From Dendrocalamus latiflorus (taxonomy: Eukaryota; Streptophyta; Magnoliopsida; Poales; Poaceae), in the NCBI GenBank assembly GCA_017311315.1, contig CM029631.1:5638514-5702513 (forward strand): a DNA stretch of 64,000 nucleotides. Direction: 5' to 3'. Shown piece by piece: positions 34,801 to 47,691 of the stretch; the first letter of the stretch is position 1; each line of letters starts with the position of its first letter. The notes beneath the pieces were generated by a model, which saw nothing but the letters and a program-made list of their open reading frames with translations, did no database searches and was not told where the DNA came from. Made by a program: the position numbers and the translations under genes.

Positions 34801-35777
34801 GACGAACAAGCAAGAACTGCTGCGGCTCGGGCCGAACAAGCGGAGCGTGCCAGGAGGCCAGCTCCTCGCAATAATGTCCCTCGTAGCAATATCCCCATCC
34901 CGAATGTTCCAACCGAGTGTTTGCCGCAACACCCGCCCGAAAAAGAGACGCCTCCCCTCTGTTGGTGTATGGACCCATGCAAGTTTTTTAAGTCTAAGCA
35001 ACGAGCCAGCCTAGGCATGCGTTATTGGGGTTGCGCAAACTACTCATATGACTATCTCGACCATTGTTAGGACATGAGCATCTACCGGCAGTCGGTAAAG
35101 ACCAATTACAATGTGTTCCCCCTACTATTTCTCTTTGAAAGTACGCGCTAACAACCTCCCTCGTCTAACTACAGTCTTGGAACCGCTATGAGGTTCATCT
35201 ACATGATCAAAGGGCTCTCGACTTCGAGGAGTAAGATGTCAAAAGGCCACAATGATGAGCAAACCGAGTGTATACGTCGGAAGACGAAAGCTCATCTCCA
35301 GGCGTGCACGTGTAGGGAGCACAAGGCCCGCAAGAGAAAGCATGAGAAATAGAGGGAAATAGCGGCCAAGGCAAAAGAGGCCGCCGAGGAGTTCAACATC
35401 GAGCTCGCAAGGAAAGAAAAATAGCCCCGATCCACGCAGTAAGTTAGGCCATCCCGCACTAACTAGTCCCCCGAATGTCGAATTTAGTTCTATTCTAAAA
35501 ATGCGTATATGTATCGTAGTAGTTCGGTTTGTTACATCATGTATGATACTCTTTCTTATGCATGTAATCAAACCCTACACGTCGTGTTACTCCCAACTTT
35601 ACTACGAAGTCTATTTTAATTCGGACAAGCGTATTTACTTATCTTTTCGCATTCAATTATTCGTGTAACAATAATTGCGACAATATTAACAAACAAGTTT
35701 TCCTCCGTGTATGAATTCTCGGTTACATCACAATAGTACTTACCTTCATACTTACCAATCATTGTTATTTCAACCAT

Positions 35778-35858
35778 TAACAGTCTGCGATCGTCTTATG
35801 TTGTTGTAGTGCAAAAATTTTTTGCACTACAACAACATACGACGATCGCAAACTGTTA
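35778..35858. repeat. 81-bp near-perfect hairpin
   Basis: Left arm TAACAGTCTGCGATCGTC, TTATGTTGTTGTAGTGC and an A tract pairs with the immediately following reverse complement; two mismatches in about 40 bp. The loop is only the A/T junction. It lies in the non-coding 3' part of the decayed MULE. Confidence 0.85.
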
Positions 35859-36201
35859 TTATGAATCTAACAGATTATTTAACATTCATAATCTATGAAA
35901 ATCACAAATAGATCAACAGACATTACCTCCCATTTGTAATCACTAACAGCCAAGCAACTACAAATGTAGTCGCCGAGCCGTTAGGCAACAGACTCTAGTC
36001 GCCCAACAGCTTGGCGATTGGAACCTGTCGCCCAACAGTCCACCGATAGCTTGCGCGTCGCGCGGCCATTGGGCGATAAGTTCCAATCGCCCAACGGTTC
36101 GATGACTAGAAGCCAATTCTTTAAAAAAATATTTGCATAGGTATATTTCTGTTATTTTGAATAAAATATGGATTATTTACCAAAAAAATTCGTTCTTTTC
36201 A

Positions 36202-37735
36202 TAGGGGCTGGATTTTAAACTCGGAGCAGCTATAGTGTTCAGTGTTCTTTTTGAGTGGTGTTTTCATGCTTTCCTCTCCAACAAAAATAGCACTAATATT
36301 AAAGCATACGAAGAGGTAAGTAACATCTACACACCATTCATTGTGCTTTAAAAATTATACAAATCAATATTGAGAAAAGTATAAAAACACCTCTTATTTT
36401 TAATTTGAGCACAATAATGACACACACATCACACACCCACACCCACATGGATGCATCTAATACACACGCTTGAGACAAGACGGACATACAATGTCTCACA
36501 AAGCGTAGGCACGTGCTTTGATCACTAAATACACCTATGTATATGTGTGCTCAGAAAACACTATTTATATAAATAGTGTCTAAAAAAATACTACTTATAT
36601 AAATAGTATCTCAAAATAAAGCACTCTGGACTCAAGTCCAGCGGACGTGCTGCCCACCGGCAGACTTACTAATCAAGCAATGCTCGGTCCGCCAGTGTGC
36701 AGTGTTCACTACACGGAACACTACACGCTGCTTATGTCATCGTTTAATTAGACCTTACATGTCATCCAATCGCAAGTCTACTGTTATAGAATCGTATCCC
36801 CTGCCTCTGGCAATGGTAGAGGATAACAGTGCTGTGTCGTATACCCCTTTTCTCCGTCGTTCGATCGAAATCTAATGATTCAGATCCATCTCTACTGTGC
36901 ACTGTATAATTCCCGGTGTACAGTAATTTCGCTACTGTGACTATGAACAGAGGCCCCTCTCGTTTCGACCTGGGCTTCTGGTTTATTTTTCACTATTCAG
37001 CAATTTCATCTTTTCTGGCTTTTTGGTTTTTTTTTTGAGCGTTTCTGACTGTTCTATTTTTCTCATATTCGTTTGTAGTGTCCATGACGGGCTAACCTGT
37101 TTTTTCTATTTTTAAAATTTTTAAATTTAATTACGCTAAATAAGCCACCGTTAGCTGGGCGATAGGCTCCAGTCGCCCGACGTTTAGGCGACTGGAGCCT
37201 ATTTTTGTAAAAATTTTCGGCCAGGTATATTTCTGTTATTTCAAATAAAAAATAGATTATTCATAAAAAAAATTCTAACAATAAGCATCCGATGTTACAC
37301 CTCAAGGCTGTTTCCAAGTACCCATCTCACTGGATTTCCAAGGGTCTCCATTATTAGAAGAAGGCAAGGTAACGATGCATACCGCGCCTCAACTAAAAAT
37401 TGGTTGTCTTCGGCTTAAGACTATCTCAGGCTCTCAGTCGGTGACGAAAATAGCTCGACATATCGCTGATGTAATCGCTGGAGCAATCAGAATAGAATTT
37501 GGACCAATCGGAGAGACTGAGTAATGAACATACTTTGTTAGTTAACTTGTGACATGATAAAGCTAAGAGCACATGAAGCACAGTACAAGTCCTTACCGCC
37601 ATATTTTCAGAACTGATTCTTGCACAGCAACACTGTTCAACCAAATGTTTTCTAGCTGTTGCTGTAGAGAAGCAATTCAGAACCAAGAACTAAAAGGAAC
37701 ATGTTCATACAATGTGACTTGGTAGTAAGAGGAAC
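36202..37735. other. Spacer downstream of cyclin H
   Basis: No gene is seen. About 36545-36615 has two adjacent copies of an ACTATTTATATAAATAGT palindrome, and 37140-37272 is an extra copy of the right TIR of the decayed MULE (GGCGACTGGAGCCTA, GGTATATTTCTGTTATTTC, AATAGATTATTCATAAA). The last few hundred bases should be cyclin H 3' UTR. Confidence 0.6.
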
Positions 37736-40700
37736 TTACAGCTGGGCATCATTAGCTGTCCTTTTTGATTTGTGCTTTGACTTCTTTTCTTTCTTCTTAT
37801 GCCTGTAGAGATATGCAAATAACGAAACATGAGTACAACGGTTAATAGTCATGGAGGACATGCTGACTTGTAAAAATGAGAGAGCATACTCATCCTGTGA
37901 GCTTGGATCCAAACAATGTTTCAGCTTCCGGTCAATATGCCTCATGTCCTTAAGAGTAGGTATTTTAAGCTGGTCAACCTGCAAAAAATGCAAATAATAT
38001 CAAGGAAATGCCAAAGGTATAATAACTACTCCCTCCGTTCCTGAATACATGTCATTCTAGCTTTCAAATTTTGTTCCCAAATACATGTCATTCTACAATT
38101 TCGAGACAACTTTTAAATGTTTTTCCCTTTGCATATCCCTACCGTTCATTATTCCCAAGGTTAGTTACTATTGTGGATTAGAGTAACACACAACATCCAA
38201 GAGCAATAAGTGAACTAACGAAGGAGGACAATTTGGTCCTTTCTACATGTGCCTTGGTTTAAGTGCAAAATCCTAAAAAGTCATCTATTCAGGAATGGAG
38301 GGAGTAAAAAATTGGCAATGTAATAAGGCACAATAACTGCCGTATTCATCTGATTTGCAAAATAAATACTCAAAGTGGCATAGCAGAAGAGTCTAATTCA
38401 ATATTTACAACCAAATTAGCAGCCATACCAATTCCTACTCTTCGATATCTATAGCGCTTGAGCTCATCTACAAGTCCAGTAACAGTAATCCCTAAGGTTG
38501 CCATAGTTAGATTTTTCTCACACAGTGGTCCTTGGGCCCTAGTGTAAATTTTACAATAGAATGGCCAATGCGGCTTGATCTTGTATGAAGAACCATACAA
38601 AAACATTCTGTTATGGGATAGGAGATACAAATGTGAAGCCTAAGCATTCCGGAAAAGAAGGCCCCATTTGATGCAGCAACTAAATGCTTTCCAAATTGTC
38701 CCATAGTCCCACTTAAACTCTTCTCCAAATACTTTTGACCATTAGCTTATCTAGATGAGTCCCAGGGTTAACTGAACCATCAACCATGTATAACAGTCTG
38801 AGGCTTCCTCAAGAGTGTCATCTATCTAAAATTGTGCAAATGTCTATGCAATCAAAGATGCAAGCGTAGAAGAATGAACATACTCTCTGTAAGGTCAATA
38901 GCATATCAACACCCTATTGAACATTTACATAAGTTCGATCAAGCATCATGATTTTTTATCATTTTGTGGTAACATAAAGTGCTTATGTAAACTGGTGTAG
39001 TGAAAACATGATTGAAGGACTATCCTTGGTGGGAGTTTACATGATTATACTAAATTGTATTTCACCAAACCAGACAAAAATTCTTACCAAGTAATTGATT
39101 GTATGGATTGACTGAACAAATTGCTCAACTGGGCAATCAGAATGTTGCCTTGAAAAAACACTTTCCAAGTATCTGTGAAGTGTGAACAATCATTGATTTA
39201 AGTAACACCAACAATGAGTAAATGGAAAAGAAAGCAATTGCATGACGAAACACAAAGTCTGACATATCATAGTCATAATAAGCGCAGAGCAGAAGAGTAT
39301 GACCTTTCAAAATTGAGGACCCTGTGCAGATCATTGGACTTGTGCAAAGCAGCCAAAGCCAACTGTAAAAATTGAAACATAATATCTAATCAGATCATAT
39401 TAAGAGATCGGTTGAAACATGGATGTTTGAATAAGATAAGCTTGACAATAGTAGGTGCATAGGACTAAGCTTTCTTAATAAGACGCAAAGTTAAACAATA
39501 AATTTATGAAAATGGCAATGATACAGTAAATAAGCAAATTAGTTGAAAATAAACATGATGCTTATAGTTTAAGATTACCTGCCCAGGAGTATAGAGAAGA
39601 GGTGCATCAGTCAACATCATTTTGTCAACCTGATATATTGCAGTTTGATGCAAATCCTACAAGCATCAGAGGCATAAGCAGGGTAGCCATAAAACTTGCA
39701 TGTTCTGTAATGTCATAATTCATTTGTTTCCTCCCATGTAAGAAATAAACTGCAAGAGCATTTCCAACATCTAACCCAAATTTCAAATTCAGACTATTCC
39801 ATATACAATGGATGGTCGAATTACCGTTTGAGCAAGTCACAATAAAAAAATAGTCTTAGTCTTGTGTGCTTATGTGGCAAATCGATAATATTTAAATGAT
39901 GTGTCTTGCTGTCTTTACTGAAAAGAAGTGATAAAAGTTAATGTTCAGCACAGATGTAGTGTGCCACGGTAAAATAGATAGCCTACAAACTTCATGTTTT
40001 CTGTAGTAGAAAGCATTCTATATCTTTTGGTTGATACAAAGTTGCAAACCCAAAAGCAAATTTGCCATCCATCTCAATTTTCACAACAGATCCATCCATT
40101 ATTACATCAATAGTTGCCTTTTCTTATTCTTATGTGATAGTCACCTCAGAAATTAGTGTTACGATCTTGGTACTAGTAATATGTGAAACCCCTAGTATTC
40201 TCAACCCTGCCAAACCAAATATGTCATAATAATCCCCAATGTTCAGTCTTAAGTGACTGGCATTTGTAAGATGCTAGGATGGTGTAAAGGGCTGGAAATT
40301 TATGAAACGTTATGTAGAATATAGTAGAGATGAACATAATTTACCTACACTAGTGCCATTTTAACATGTCGGAAAGAGCAAATACAGCGAACATTATATT
40401 ACTGGGATATTGAACTGTATGGCAAAAAGGGTAGAAGAAATGGATGACCTTCAACCGTTGGTGTGCACCATTACCTGCCCTGCAAAAATCCTTAATACAA
40501 AAAGAAATGACATTAGCCAATGGAGACCACACTAGAATAAGCTAAAATATGATGAACTTATGACAATGAATTTCATGGAAAGTTCACTCTTCAAACAAGG
40601 CAACATGGCAAGTTGAACTTCTTGATTTGCAGTAGGAAACAAATATATGAAACTTACCTCCATGTCATCAATAAATCCTTCGATTGATCGATACGGAGCA

Positions 40701-42204
40701 TACACGATCAGATCAAAATCTAAAGACTGGAATAAAGTTCTTAATGTCATATTCTGGTTGCTTGGAGAAGCTAAAATAAATAAAATATGGAAATGACATA
40801 CTTTAAGAACAATCATCTCGTTATTCAGAATAATCTGGTGGTCCTGCTGAATTCCTTTACCAAGTTCCTCAGCAGAAACATGATTGTCTTCCACTTTGCA
40901 AGAAGAATATACACAAGTTAACCTGTCAAATGAAAATTGGTTAACTGGGTATCTCATTGACAAAATGCTAACTGAATCAGGAAAGACCTTGCTTGTATAT
41001 AGGACATTATACACGCTCATACTTTTATCTTAAAGACTTATTTTGGTACTTATGTCTGAACATATGTAGAACTGGTAACCCCAGGTTGTATTGAACCTTA
41101 TTTTGCTTGCAATGAAGGCAGGGCCACATAGGCCTGGGGTCTAAAATCTTTGATTAGGAGTTAGGACACATACATCACTCTTCACACAAGTATGAATGAT
41201 TTCATACGTTCAGAATTTGACTGGTTTTCTACTTATGCTTGAAAAGGAAGTAAATCTTAGTTGAGTACTACTACACCAGGATTTTGTATGTTCCGAGCCA
41301 TAAAACCATTTTGCTAATCATTGTTGCATACATAATATGCTTTGGGTGATGCTCCATTACAGACCACTGTAAATAGAATCTCTTGAAATATGTTATTGCG
41401 GTAGCCTGCAAGCAGCAACAAGCGACTGTTAGCATATAATCATTATGCTAGCGAAGACACTATTGGAAGAGGAATGCTTTACCTGGATTTTGTGAGGGAA
41501 CTTGAATGCTGCACATACTTCTTGAATCTTTTGCTCGTAAAATACCCGCATCAATTGCTCCTCTTCGCAAGATAGAGGCTTTACATCCAAGCTCCCTTCA
41601 ACTGAATAAAAAACGATACTTACACACCAACATGCCTAAAATGCAAGTTGTAGAATGAACGAACTCCATTGGGATTACAAAATTTAAAATCAACATTGAC
41701 CCAAAATGAAAATGAGCGCAACTATGAAAGAACAAAACTTTGAAGTGAACTCAGCATAAAGTTTTAACTTTTGACGGCCATGCATTACTCATCTAGACAT
41801 ATTAGCAAGCAGAAACCATCAAAATGGCATATACCATGATCAGGGGCAGGTTCCGGGTACGACAGTGACCCGTCAACAGGGTCCACCTTCGACCGCGTCG
41901 TTCCATACTTCACAAAGAACACAAAAGGGGAAGAAAATGAGCACCCATTATCTAGCTCAGCAAGTGAATAAACCTAACAACGCCAGGGAATCCAACCTGA
42001 GCGAGCTTCTCCGAGGCCCGCTGGTTCGCAGCTGCCCACCTATCCATCTGCATCACAACCCACGGCATACCATACCATGGTTAGAACAGAACAGGCTACT
42101 CGTTTCGAACAGAAGCAAGGAAAGAACGGATCGGAGTGGGTCACCAGATCGTGCGGCTGGAAGATCCACCGCTCCCGATGCGTGGAGGTCCGGAAATCAG
42201 CCAT
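37736..42204 (-). CDS. CYCH1-1: Cyclin H, CDK-activating kinase regulatory subunit (13 exons)
   Basis: Partner of CDKD kinases in CAK/TFIIH, acting in cell-cycle CDK activation and RNA polymerase II CTD phosphorylation in the nucleus. Coding exons: 42204-42145, 42047-41997, 41907-41835, 41601-41483, 41405-41332, 40922-40802, 40726-40658, 40490-40449, 39656-39579, 39362-39304, 39172-39088, 37978-37890, 37802-37736. They give 987 nt (328 aa), the expected length. It starts MADFRTSTHRERWIFQPHDL. The cyclin box includes YFKRFYLQWSVMEHHPK, KVEDNHVSAEELGKGIQQD and LDFDLIVYAPYRSIEGFIDD; the basic tail is HKKKEKKSKHKSKR. Exon 2 (41997-42047) and its flanks recur in inverted form at HOS1. A full-length LINE lies 221 bp upstream of the ATG and separates the core promoter from distal promoter sequence. 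Confidence 0.96.
38029..38304. mobile_element. Stowaway-like MITE in cyclin H intron 11
   Basis: Terminal inverted repeats CTCCCTCCGTTCCTGAATA and (reverse complement) CTCCCTCCATTCCTGAATA with TA on both sides (38027-38028 and 38305-38306). This is the classic Tc1/mariner-related Stowaway signature of grass introns. Length 276 bp, non-coding. Confidence 0.9.
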
Positions 42205-42424
42205 CTTTGCGTGGCTGCGCTCTTCCTCCTCCCTCCTCTCTCCCGTGCCGATCGAGCCCTCGGTGAATAGCACCAGATGCCCACCACCTGACTGAAGTGG
42301 GTGGGATGCTACAATACTATGGGAGCGTCTGGACGCGAGGAGGAGCGGCGGATGGGAGCGCGGTGGCGGCGGCGGCGAGCTCCGGGGTGCGGGCGACGCA
42401 AGGTGAGGAGGGGAGGTTCTGGGG
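41939..42424 (-). repeat. Inverted duplication, arm A proximal part (cyclin H 5' region)
   Basis: Contains cyclin H exon 1, intron 1, exon 2, the first 57 bp of intron 2, and about 220 bp upstream of the ATG. The reverse complement recurs at 49957-50352: the 57 bp of intron 2 are identical, intron 1 differs at a handful of sites, and the second copy lacks about 90 bp covering the start codon and most of exon 1. The arm continues at 49607-49725 beyond the LINE insertion. Confidence 0.92.
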
Positions 42425-42486
42425 GGTTTTTTTTTAACTGGAACACAAAGGTTTCCACTAACCAGTGGCTCTGGGCATATCGCCAG

Positions 42487-43397
42487 GAGTTTTTTGCTAT
42501 TATAGTACTCCTCAAATGCGGCTTCGACGAAACGGTATCTACATCGTGGGCTTATCTAAAATAGTATCTATTTCGTGTACTCCTCTCTATAATAGTATTT
42601 TCAGAGATTTAAAGTCATTTGAATTTGATTTTCGAATTTAATCTTCCTCATATGACTAAAATACCCCTTGGTTTTTTCAGCAGACCCAATCGCACTCTCC
42701 TATTCCAGTTCTTTTTCCTCCCGGCGACGAGTACGCCATGGTGGCCGGCCCCCGCGGTCCTTGATGACGATGCGGCTGACCTGCCCTGAGCTATCGCACA
42801 TGACGGAGGACCAGCCGCACGGGTCGACCGACGCGTCCCACCCGAAGTCGCGCACCGCCCGCTCGTCGCCTCCGGCGAGCGCGCGTAGGAAGCTGACGAG
42901 GGACACCCTCACGCCGACTTGCTCGCGCTGCACGTTACCGCAGAAGCAGCACACTGCTGCTGCAAGTGGTACGATCGAAGCAGCGAGGGTTTTCTTGACC
43001 TCCCCCGTGGTATGAACAATGCGATCGAGCGACTACTCGTACTGATTTATGTATACTCCAATCATGAAGAGCAAATAGCTAGGATACAAGAGTTTGAGAT
43101 GAGATGCTTCGCCTGAGATCATGTATTTTTTAATGCCGGCCACCATGGCGTACTCGTCGCCTGGAGGAAAAAGAACTGGAATAGGAGAGTGCGATTGGGT
43201 CTGCTAAAAAAACCAAAGGGCATTTTAGTCATATGAGGAAGATTAAATTCGAAAATCAAATTCAAATGACTTTAAATCTCTGAAAATACTATTATAGAGA
43301 GGAGTACACGAAATAGATACTATTTTAGAGAAGCCCACGACGTAGATACCGTTTCGTCGAAACCGCATTTGAGGAGTACTATAATAGCAAAAAACTC
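42487..43397. mobile_element. Small Pack-MULE with captured LRR-kinase fragment
   Basis: 911 bp with nearly identical TIRs of about 235 bp (start GAGTTTTTTGCTATTATAGT; 42487-42722 against 43163-43397). Target duplication TATCGCCAG/TATCGCGAG (42478-42486, 43398-43406), 9 bp with one change. The unique centre (42723-43160) is GC-rich. On the minus strand about 42940-42740 reads SLVSFLRALAGGDERAVRDF and DASVDPCGW...VMCD, the pattern of an LRRNT_2 cap of plant LRR receptor kinases, so it appears to be a captured exon fragment. There is no transposase. Confidence 0.85.
42740..42954 (-). pseudogene. Captured LRRNT_2 exon fragment
   Basis: A frame of 84 codons inside the Pack-MULE, oriented minus. 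It contains an LRR N-terminal cap pattern: SFLRALAGGDERAVRDFGW followed by SVDPCGWSSVMCDSSGQV and RIVIKD. The kinase and the LRR array are absent and the frame runs into TIR sequence at both ends, so it is a fragment and not a gene. Donor gene unknown. Confidence 0.7.
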
Positions 43398-46300
43398 TAT
43401 CGCGAGACACCAAACTGGTCACAAATTCGAGGACCTGATCCAAGACCACCTCAGAACCATAGCGCACAACGCTCGCCCCATAAGCAGCAAGGCTATCAGC
43501 CACTTTGTTGCAAGATCTCGGGCATGACCGGACCTCACATTGAACAAACGCTTCATTCATAAGTTCCTTGATACGCCGAAAGATGCAGCCTTCTGGACTC
43601 CTATCCATTGAGTCAGACCTCAAAGCCTTCTCCAAATTTGTTGCATCAGTCTCAAGAATAATTCTGGTCATTCCCAGTTGTGCCACCCTCTTAAGACTTC
43701 TCAAAGCTGCAATGCTTCAGCATGTATGGGGCTTGTGAGCCGCTCCAGATGTCTACATCCCCCTCTAAGAACTCACCATTACTGTTGCGAGCAACAAAGC
43801 CCCAACCAGCCGACCCCGTTGTAGCACGATAGGAGGCATCAATATTGATATTGTAGCATTCAGGATGTGGTGGCGTCCATTTTCTGTTCTTTCCTTGGTT
43901 TCTTCTCTCCTTCCCGTTTCTTCAGCTTCTCAAATTCTATCCCATAGTAACTCATACTTGAAACTAATTCTGCTGTCGTCAATCTTTTTTCCCCCACATT
44001 TGTTTTGTTCCTGGCCGACCACCATTTCCAGAGCAGCACCCAAACTTTCTGTTGAACAGTCTCATCCATCTTCCAAATTTCCATAATTGCGTCCTTTCCC
44101 GATTTGCACTCTGCGAGCTTCAATCTGATTTGCTCGAGGTCCAAAAGCCGCCAAATTTCTTTAACCCCATGGCATTTGAAAAAGAGATGATCACAATTTT
44201 CATTCATCCTGTGACACATGGGACAAATTGTCTCACACTTCACTCCTCTTCTGGCTATGTTCCTTCGGACTGCCAAGCTATTCTGTGCAAACCGCCATAA
44301 GAACATCTTGACTTTGTTTGGTAGTGGTAAGTTCCAAAGTTTCTTCCAATCAAAGTCTTTCTGGCTTTGTCCCCCCATTTCTGAACCTGAAGCATCTCTT
44401 CCCTTTTCGTGCTCTCTCCTCTTTACAGCCACCCTGTAAGCAGATTTTACAGTAAAATCCCCTTTCGGATTGTAGTGCCAAGCTGGCCAATCATCAGTGT
44501 TATCGTCCGTCGCCATTGACAAAATCATATCTGCATCCCTCTGCCAAAAAGTATCCTTTACCAGATCTTCATCCCAAGTGCCAGTAACCGGATTAATAAG
44601 TTCAGCAACTTTTGTCAGTAAAGATGAGCCTCTCGGGGTGGCCAACTGACGAGTAGCCCTTAGTGGAATCCATGGATCAGCCCAAACATTCAGAGAATTT
44701 CCGTTGCCCACCTGCCAAATAATCCCTTCCCTGAGAAGTTGAATGCCTTGGAGGATGCTCCTCCAGGTATATGATATCCCATCTCGTGCCTTACATTGCA
44801 AAATATTGATGTTTGCAAAGTACTTTGCCTTGAGGAGCTGGCTACACAGACTGTCAGAGTTGGTTAGAATTCTCCATGCCTGCCTTGCAAGCATGGCCAG
44901 GTTGAAGAGATGTAGATCCCTGAAATCCAAACCACCCTCCTTCTTTGGCAATGTTAATTTGTCCTAGCTTAACCAATGGATTTTGTTTTCCTTATCATTT
45001 TGATTCCACCACCACCTGCCAATTAAAGAGTTCAGCTCCTCACAAAGACCTTTTGTTAAGTCAAAACAAGACATGGCATAAGTGGGAATAGCCTGTGCTA
45101 CAGCTTTAATCAACACCTCCTTTCCTGCCTTGGAGAGCATCTTTTCCTGCCAACCTTGAATACGCCCCCAGATCTTCCTTTTTATATATTCAAAGGCCTT
45201 CTTTCGTGATTTGCCAATCGAGACCGGGAGGCCTAGGTATCTCTCATTTTTTGCTTCTGATTCAATGTGCAATTCCAATTTTACCTCCTCCTTGTTTACT
45301 TGATTTGTATTGGGGCTGAATAAAACAGAGGACTTGTCCCTATTAATCATCTGACTCGATGCTCTTTCGTATACATCAAGGATTCTTTGAAGTTCTCTGG
45401 CATCCTCTAATCGTGCTCTCATCAGGATAAGGGGGTCATCAGCAAAGAATAAATGATTGATTCTCGGTGCCGCCTCACACACTTTGATTCCTTCAATTTT
45501 TCTCTCAGCTTCAGCTTGTTGAAGCATGGCCGAAAGGGCTTCCGCACAGATAATAAACAGATATGGGCTGAGTGGATCCCCTTGCTGAAGTCCCCTCTGT
45601 GGAATAACTGTACTGGTGTAGTCATCATTAACCTTAATGCGATATGAGACTGTTGTGACACATAGCATGATCAATTCGATCCACCTCTCATGGAAGCCCA
45701 ATTTCTCCATCATTTTCCTCAAAAAAGTCCACTCCACCCGGTCATAGGCTTTACTTATGTCCAGTTTTATTGCTGCTAATCCTACTTTCCCTCTTTTTCG
45801 TTGGTTCAGATAGTGAGTCATCTCATAGGCTATAAGCACATTATCAGTAATCAGACGTCCCGGGACAAATGCACTTTGCGACTGAGAAATGATCTTCGGC
45901 AGGATGGACTTCATCCGATTGGCAACGGACTTTGAAATCAGCTTGTAGGCAACATTACATAGACTGATCGGCCTAAGGTCTTTGAGCTTTTCCGGCTTAA
46001 GCACTTTCGGAATCAGCACCACTATTGTATCATTCCAGCCCTGCGGCATGTTACCTCCATTGAACACATTCAGCACCTCCTGCTTCACTTTGTCACCCAC
46101 TAAAGACCAGAATTTCTTATAAAAGATTGACGGAATGCCATCAGCCCCCGGAGCTTTCAATTCCCCCATCTCTTGCAGCGCTTTCCATACTTCTTCATTA
46201 GAGAAAGGTGCAGTCAAACTCTCATTCATTTCCTGAGAGACCCGAGATTGCACACACCCAATAACCTCCTCCATCTGCTCACCTGCATTTGAAATGAACA

Positions 46301-47691
46301 GATGTTGATATTGGTTAGCAATAAAATTTTTCAGGTACTTCCCTGCCACCACAGCTCCTCCCTCCTCCATTAAATTTTCAATACGATTTTTCCTTCTCCT
46401 CTCAGAGGCTTGGGCATGGAAAAATTTTGTATTTCGATCTCCTTGGGTCAGCCAAGTAGAGTGGGCCCGCTGCTTCCTATAAATATGCTGCTGGTCCAGT
46501 AGCCTTTCCAGCTTGTAACGAAGCACGTGCTCTTGATTAATTTGAGCTTGGCTCAAGCTTCTGCATCGGCAGATCTCCAGCTCCCTCTTTGCAGCTGTTA
46601 TACGTTTCTCCAGCTCTCCCAATACACATCTATCCCACTCCCACAAATCACTTAAGAGTTGTTTCTGGATCTCCATCAGCCTTGTCTCCCCCTTCTCCAA
46701 GGTCTTACACCAAGCTTCCTCCACTTTAACTGGACCCTCCTCCTCCTCCAACCAACGCGCCTCAAACTTCCTTAGAGTTTCCAAAGTTCTCCCCCATTCC
46801 TTTTTCTCCCTCCCCCTAGCTCAACAATGATTGGTCTATGATCCGAATGCCTTGGATCTCCATTTATTACACGAACCAGAGGAAAGTGAGCCCTCTAGGA
46901 ACTATTGGCCACCGCTCTATCCAGCCTCTCTTTCACATAGCTGTCCACCATATGGTGGTGATTTCTCCAAGTATAGGTGTCACCCTCGAAACCGAGGTCG
47001 CATAAGTCACACTCCACCAGAGCCCGGCGAAAATTCTCCATACACCTTTCCGGTCTAGGCGGACCCCCCACCTTCTCACAATTGAACATTATCTCATTGA
47101 AATCCCCACAACAAAGTCATGGCAGATTGCTTCTATCACGCAAAATTCTTAACAATTTCCAAGTTTTCTTCTTCTCCTCACCCCTTGGTTCACCATAGAT
47201 CCCAGTAAAACGCCATTCGAACCCAGCCTCCTCCCTCGCAAAGGCTTCAATATGGTACCTCGACATACTTCCAACAGTGATATCAATCCCTTTCCTCCAA
47301 AACAGACCTAGGCCACCACTTAGGCCCACACTATCCTTCACAAACATGTTTGGCAAATTAAGACTCCACCTAAACCTCTCCATCCAACCCGTGCTATGCT
47401 TGGTTTCCGACAAGAACAACACATCCGGGGCCTCCTTCTTCTGGACATCCAGAAGACCACGAACTGCCGGGCCATTCCCCAATCCCCAGCAGTTCCAAGC
47501 TATAAGTCTCAATTGGTCTGGCGGAGTTGCTCAGGCAACCCCGCCATCTCATTATTACCCTCAACTTCCACACCACCCGAAGCCCCTTCTCCTTCGCCTC
47601 CTTTGCGCTTTTTCTTTCCCTCCCCTATGTACTCCTCAACAGTGTCCGGGACTTGTCTTTTCTTGTTAGCCGCCAGTGTCACCTCACAACT

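Larger units (their letters stand above)
32318..36191. mobile_element. Decayed autonomous MULE with long TIRs
   Basis: Bounded by a 10-bp direct repeat GTTCTTTTCA (32308-32317 and 36192-36201). The ends are long inverted repeats, with GTAAATAATCCATATTTTAT, CAGAAATATACC and several GTCGCCCAAC / TTGGGCGAT blocks on each side. The left TIR, with about 40 bp of flank (CCCAGGGCCTGAACAAATGC), is tandemly duplicated (about 32280-32483 and 32490-32760), so a second copy of GTTCTTTTCA occurs at 32520. A broken MuDR-type transposase gene lies inside on the plus strand. A further right-type TIR lies outside at about 37140-37272. Confidence 0.8.
42458..47512 (-). pseudogene. LINE ORF2 (endonuclease, RT, RNase H), broken
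   Basis: From the ATG at 47512: endonuclease start MRLIAWNCWGLGNGPAVRGL with SETKHS and GIYGEPRGEEK; in-frame TGA at 47117; endonuclease continues (47089-46895); a frameshift follows; RT spans 46784-44964 with PGADGIPSIFYKKFW, ISLCNVAYKLISKSVANR, LQQGDPLSPYLF and FADDPLIL, where proline replaces the usual serine after FADD; TAG at 44964; zf-RVT region 44951-43860 (NLPLPNKVKMFLWR, CPMCHRMNENCDHLFF); then, in another frame, the RNase H-like domain (43704-43410, ETDATNLEKALRSD, NKVADSLAAYG). The frame would end LVSRDMPRATG and stop at 42458 across the MULE. It is not functional as it stands. Confidence 0.9.

Noticed and set aside
40350..41020. Minus-strand frames of 60-162 aa
   Set aside because: These are single cyclin H exons read through into introns, not separate genes.
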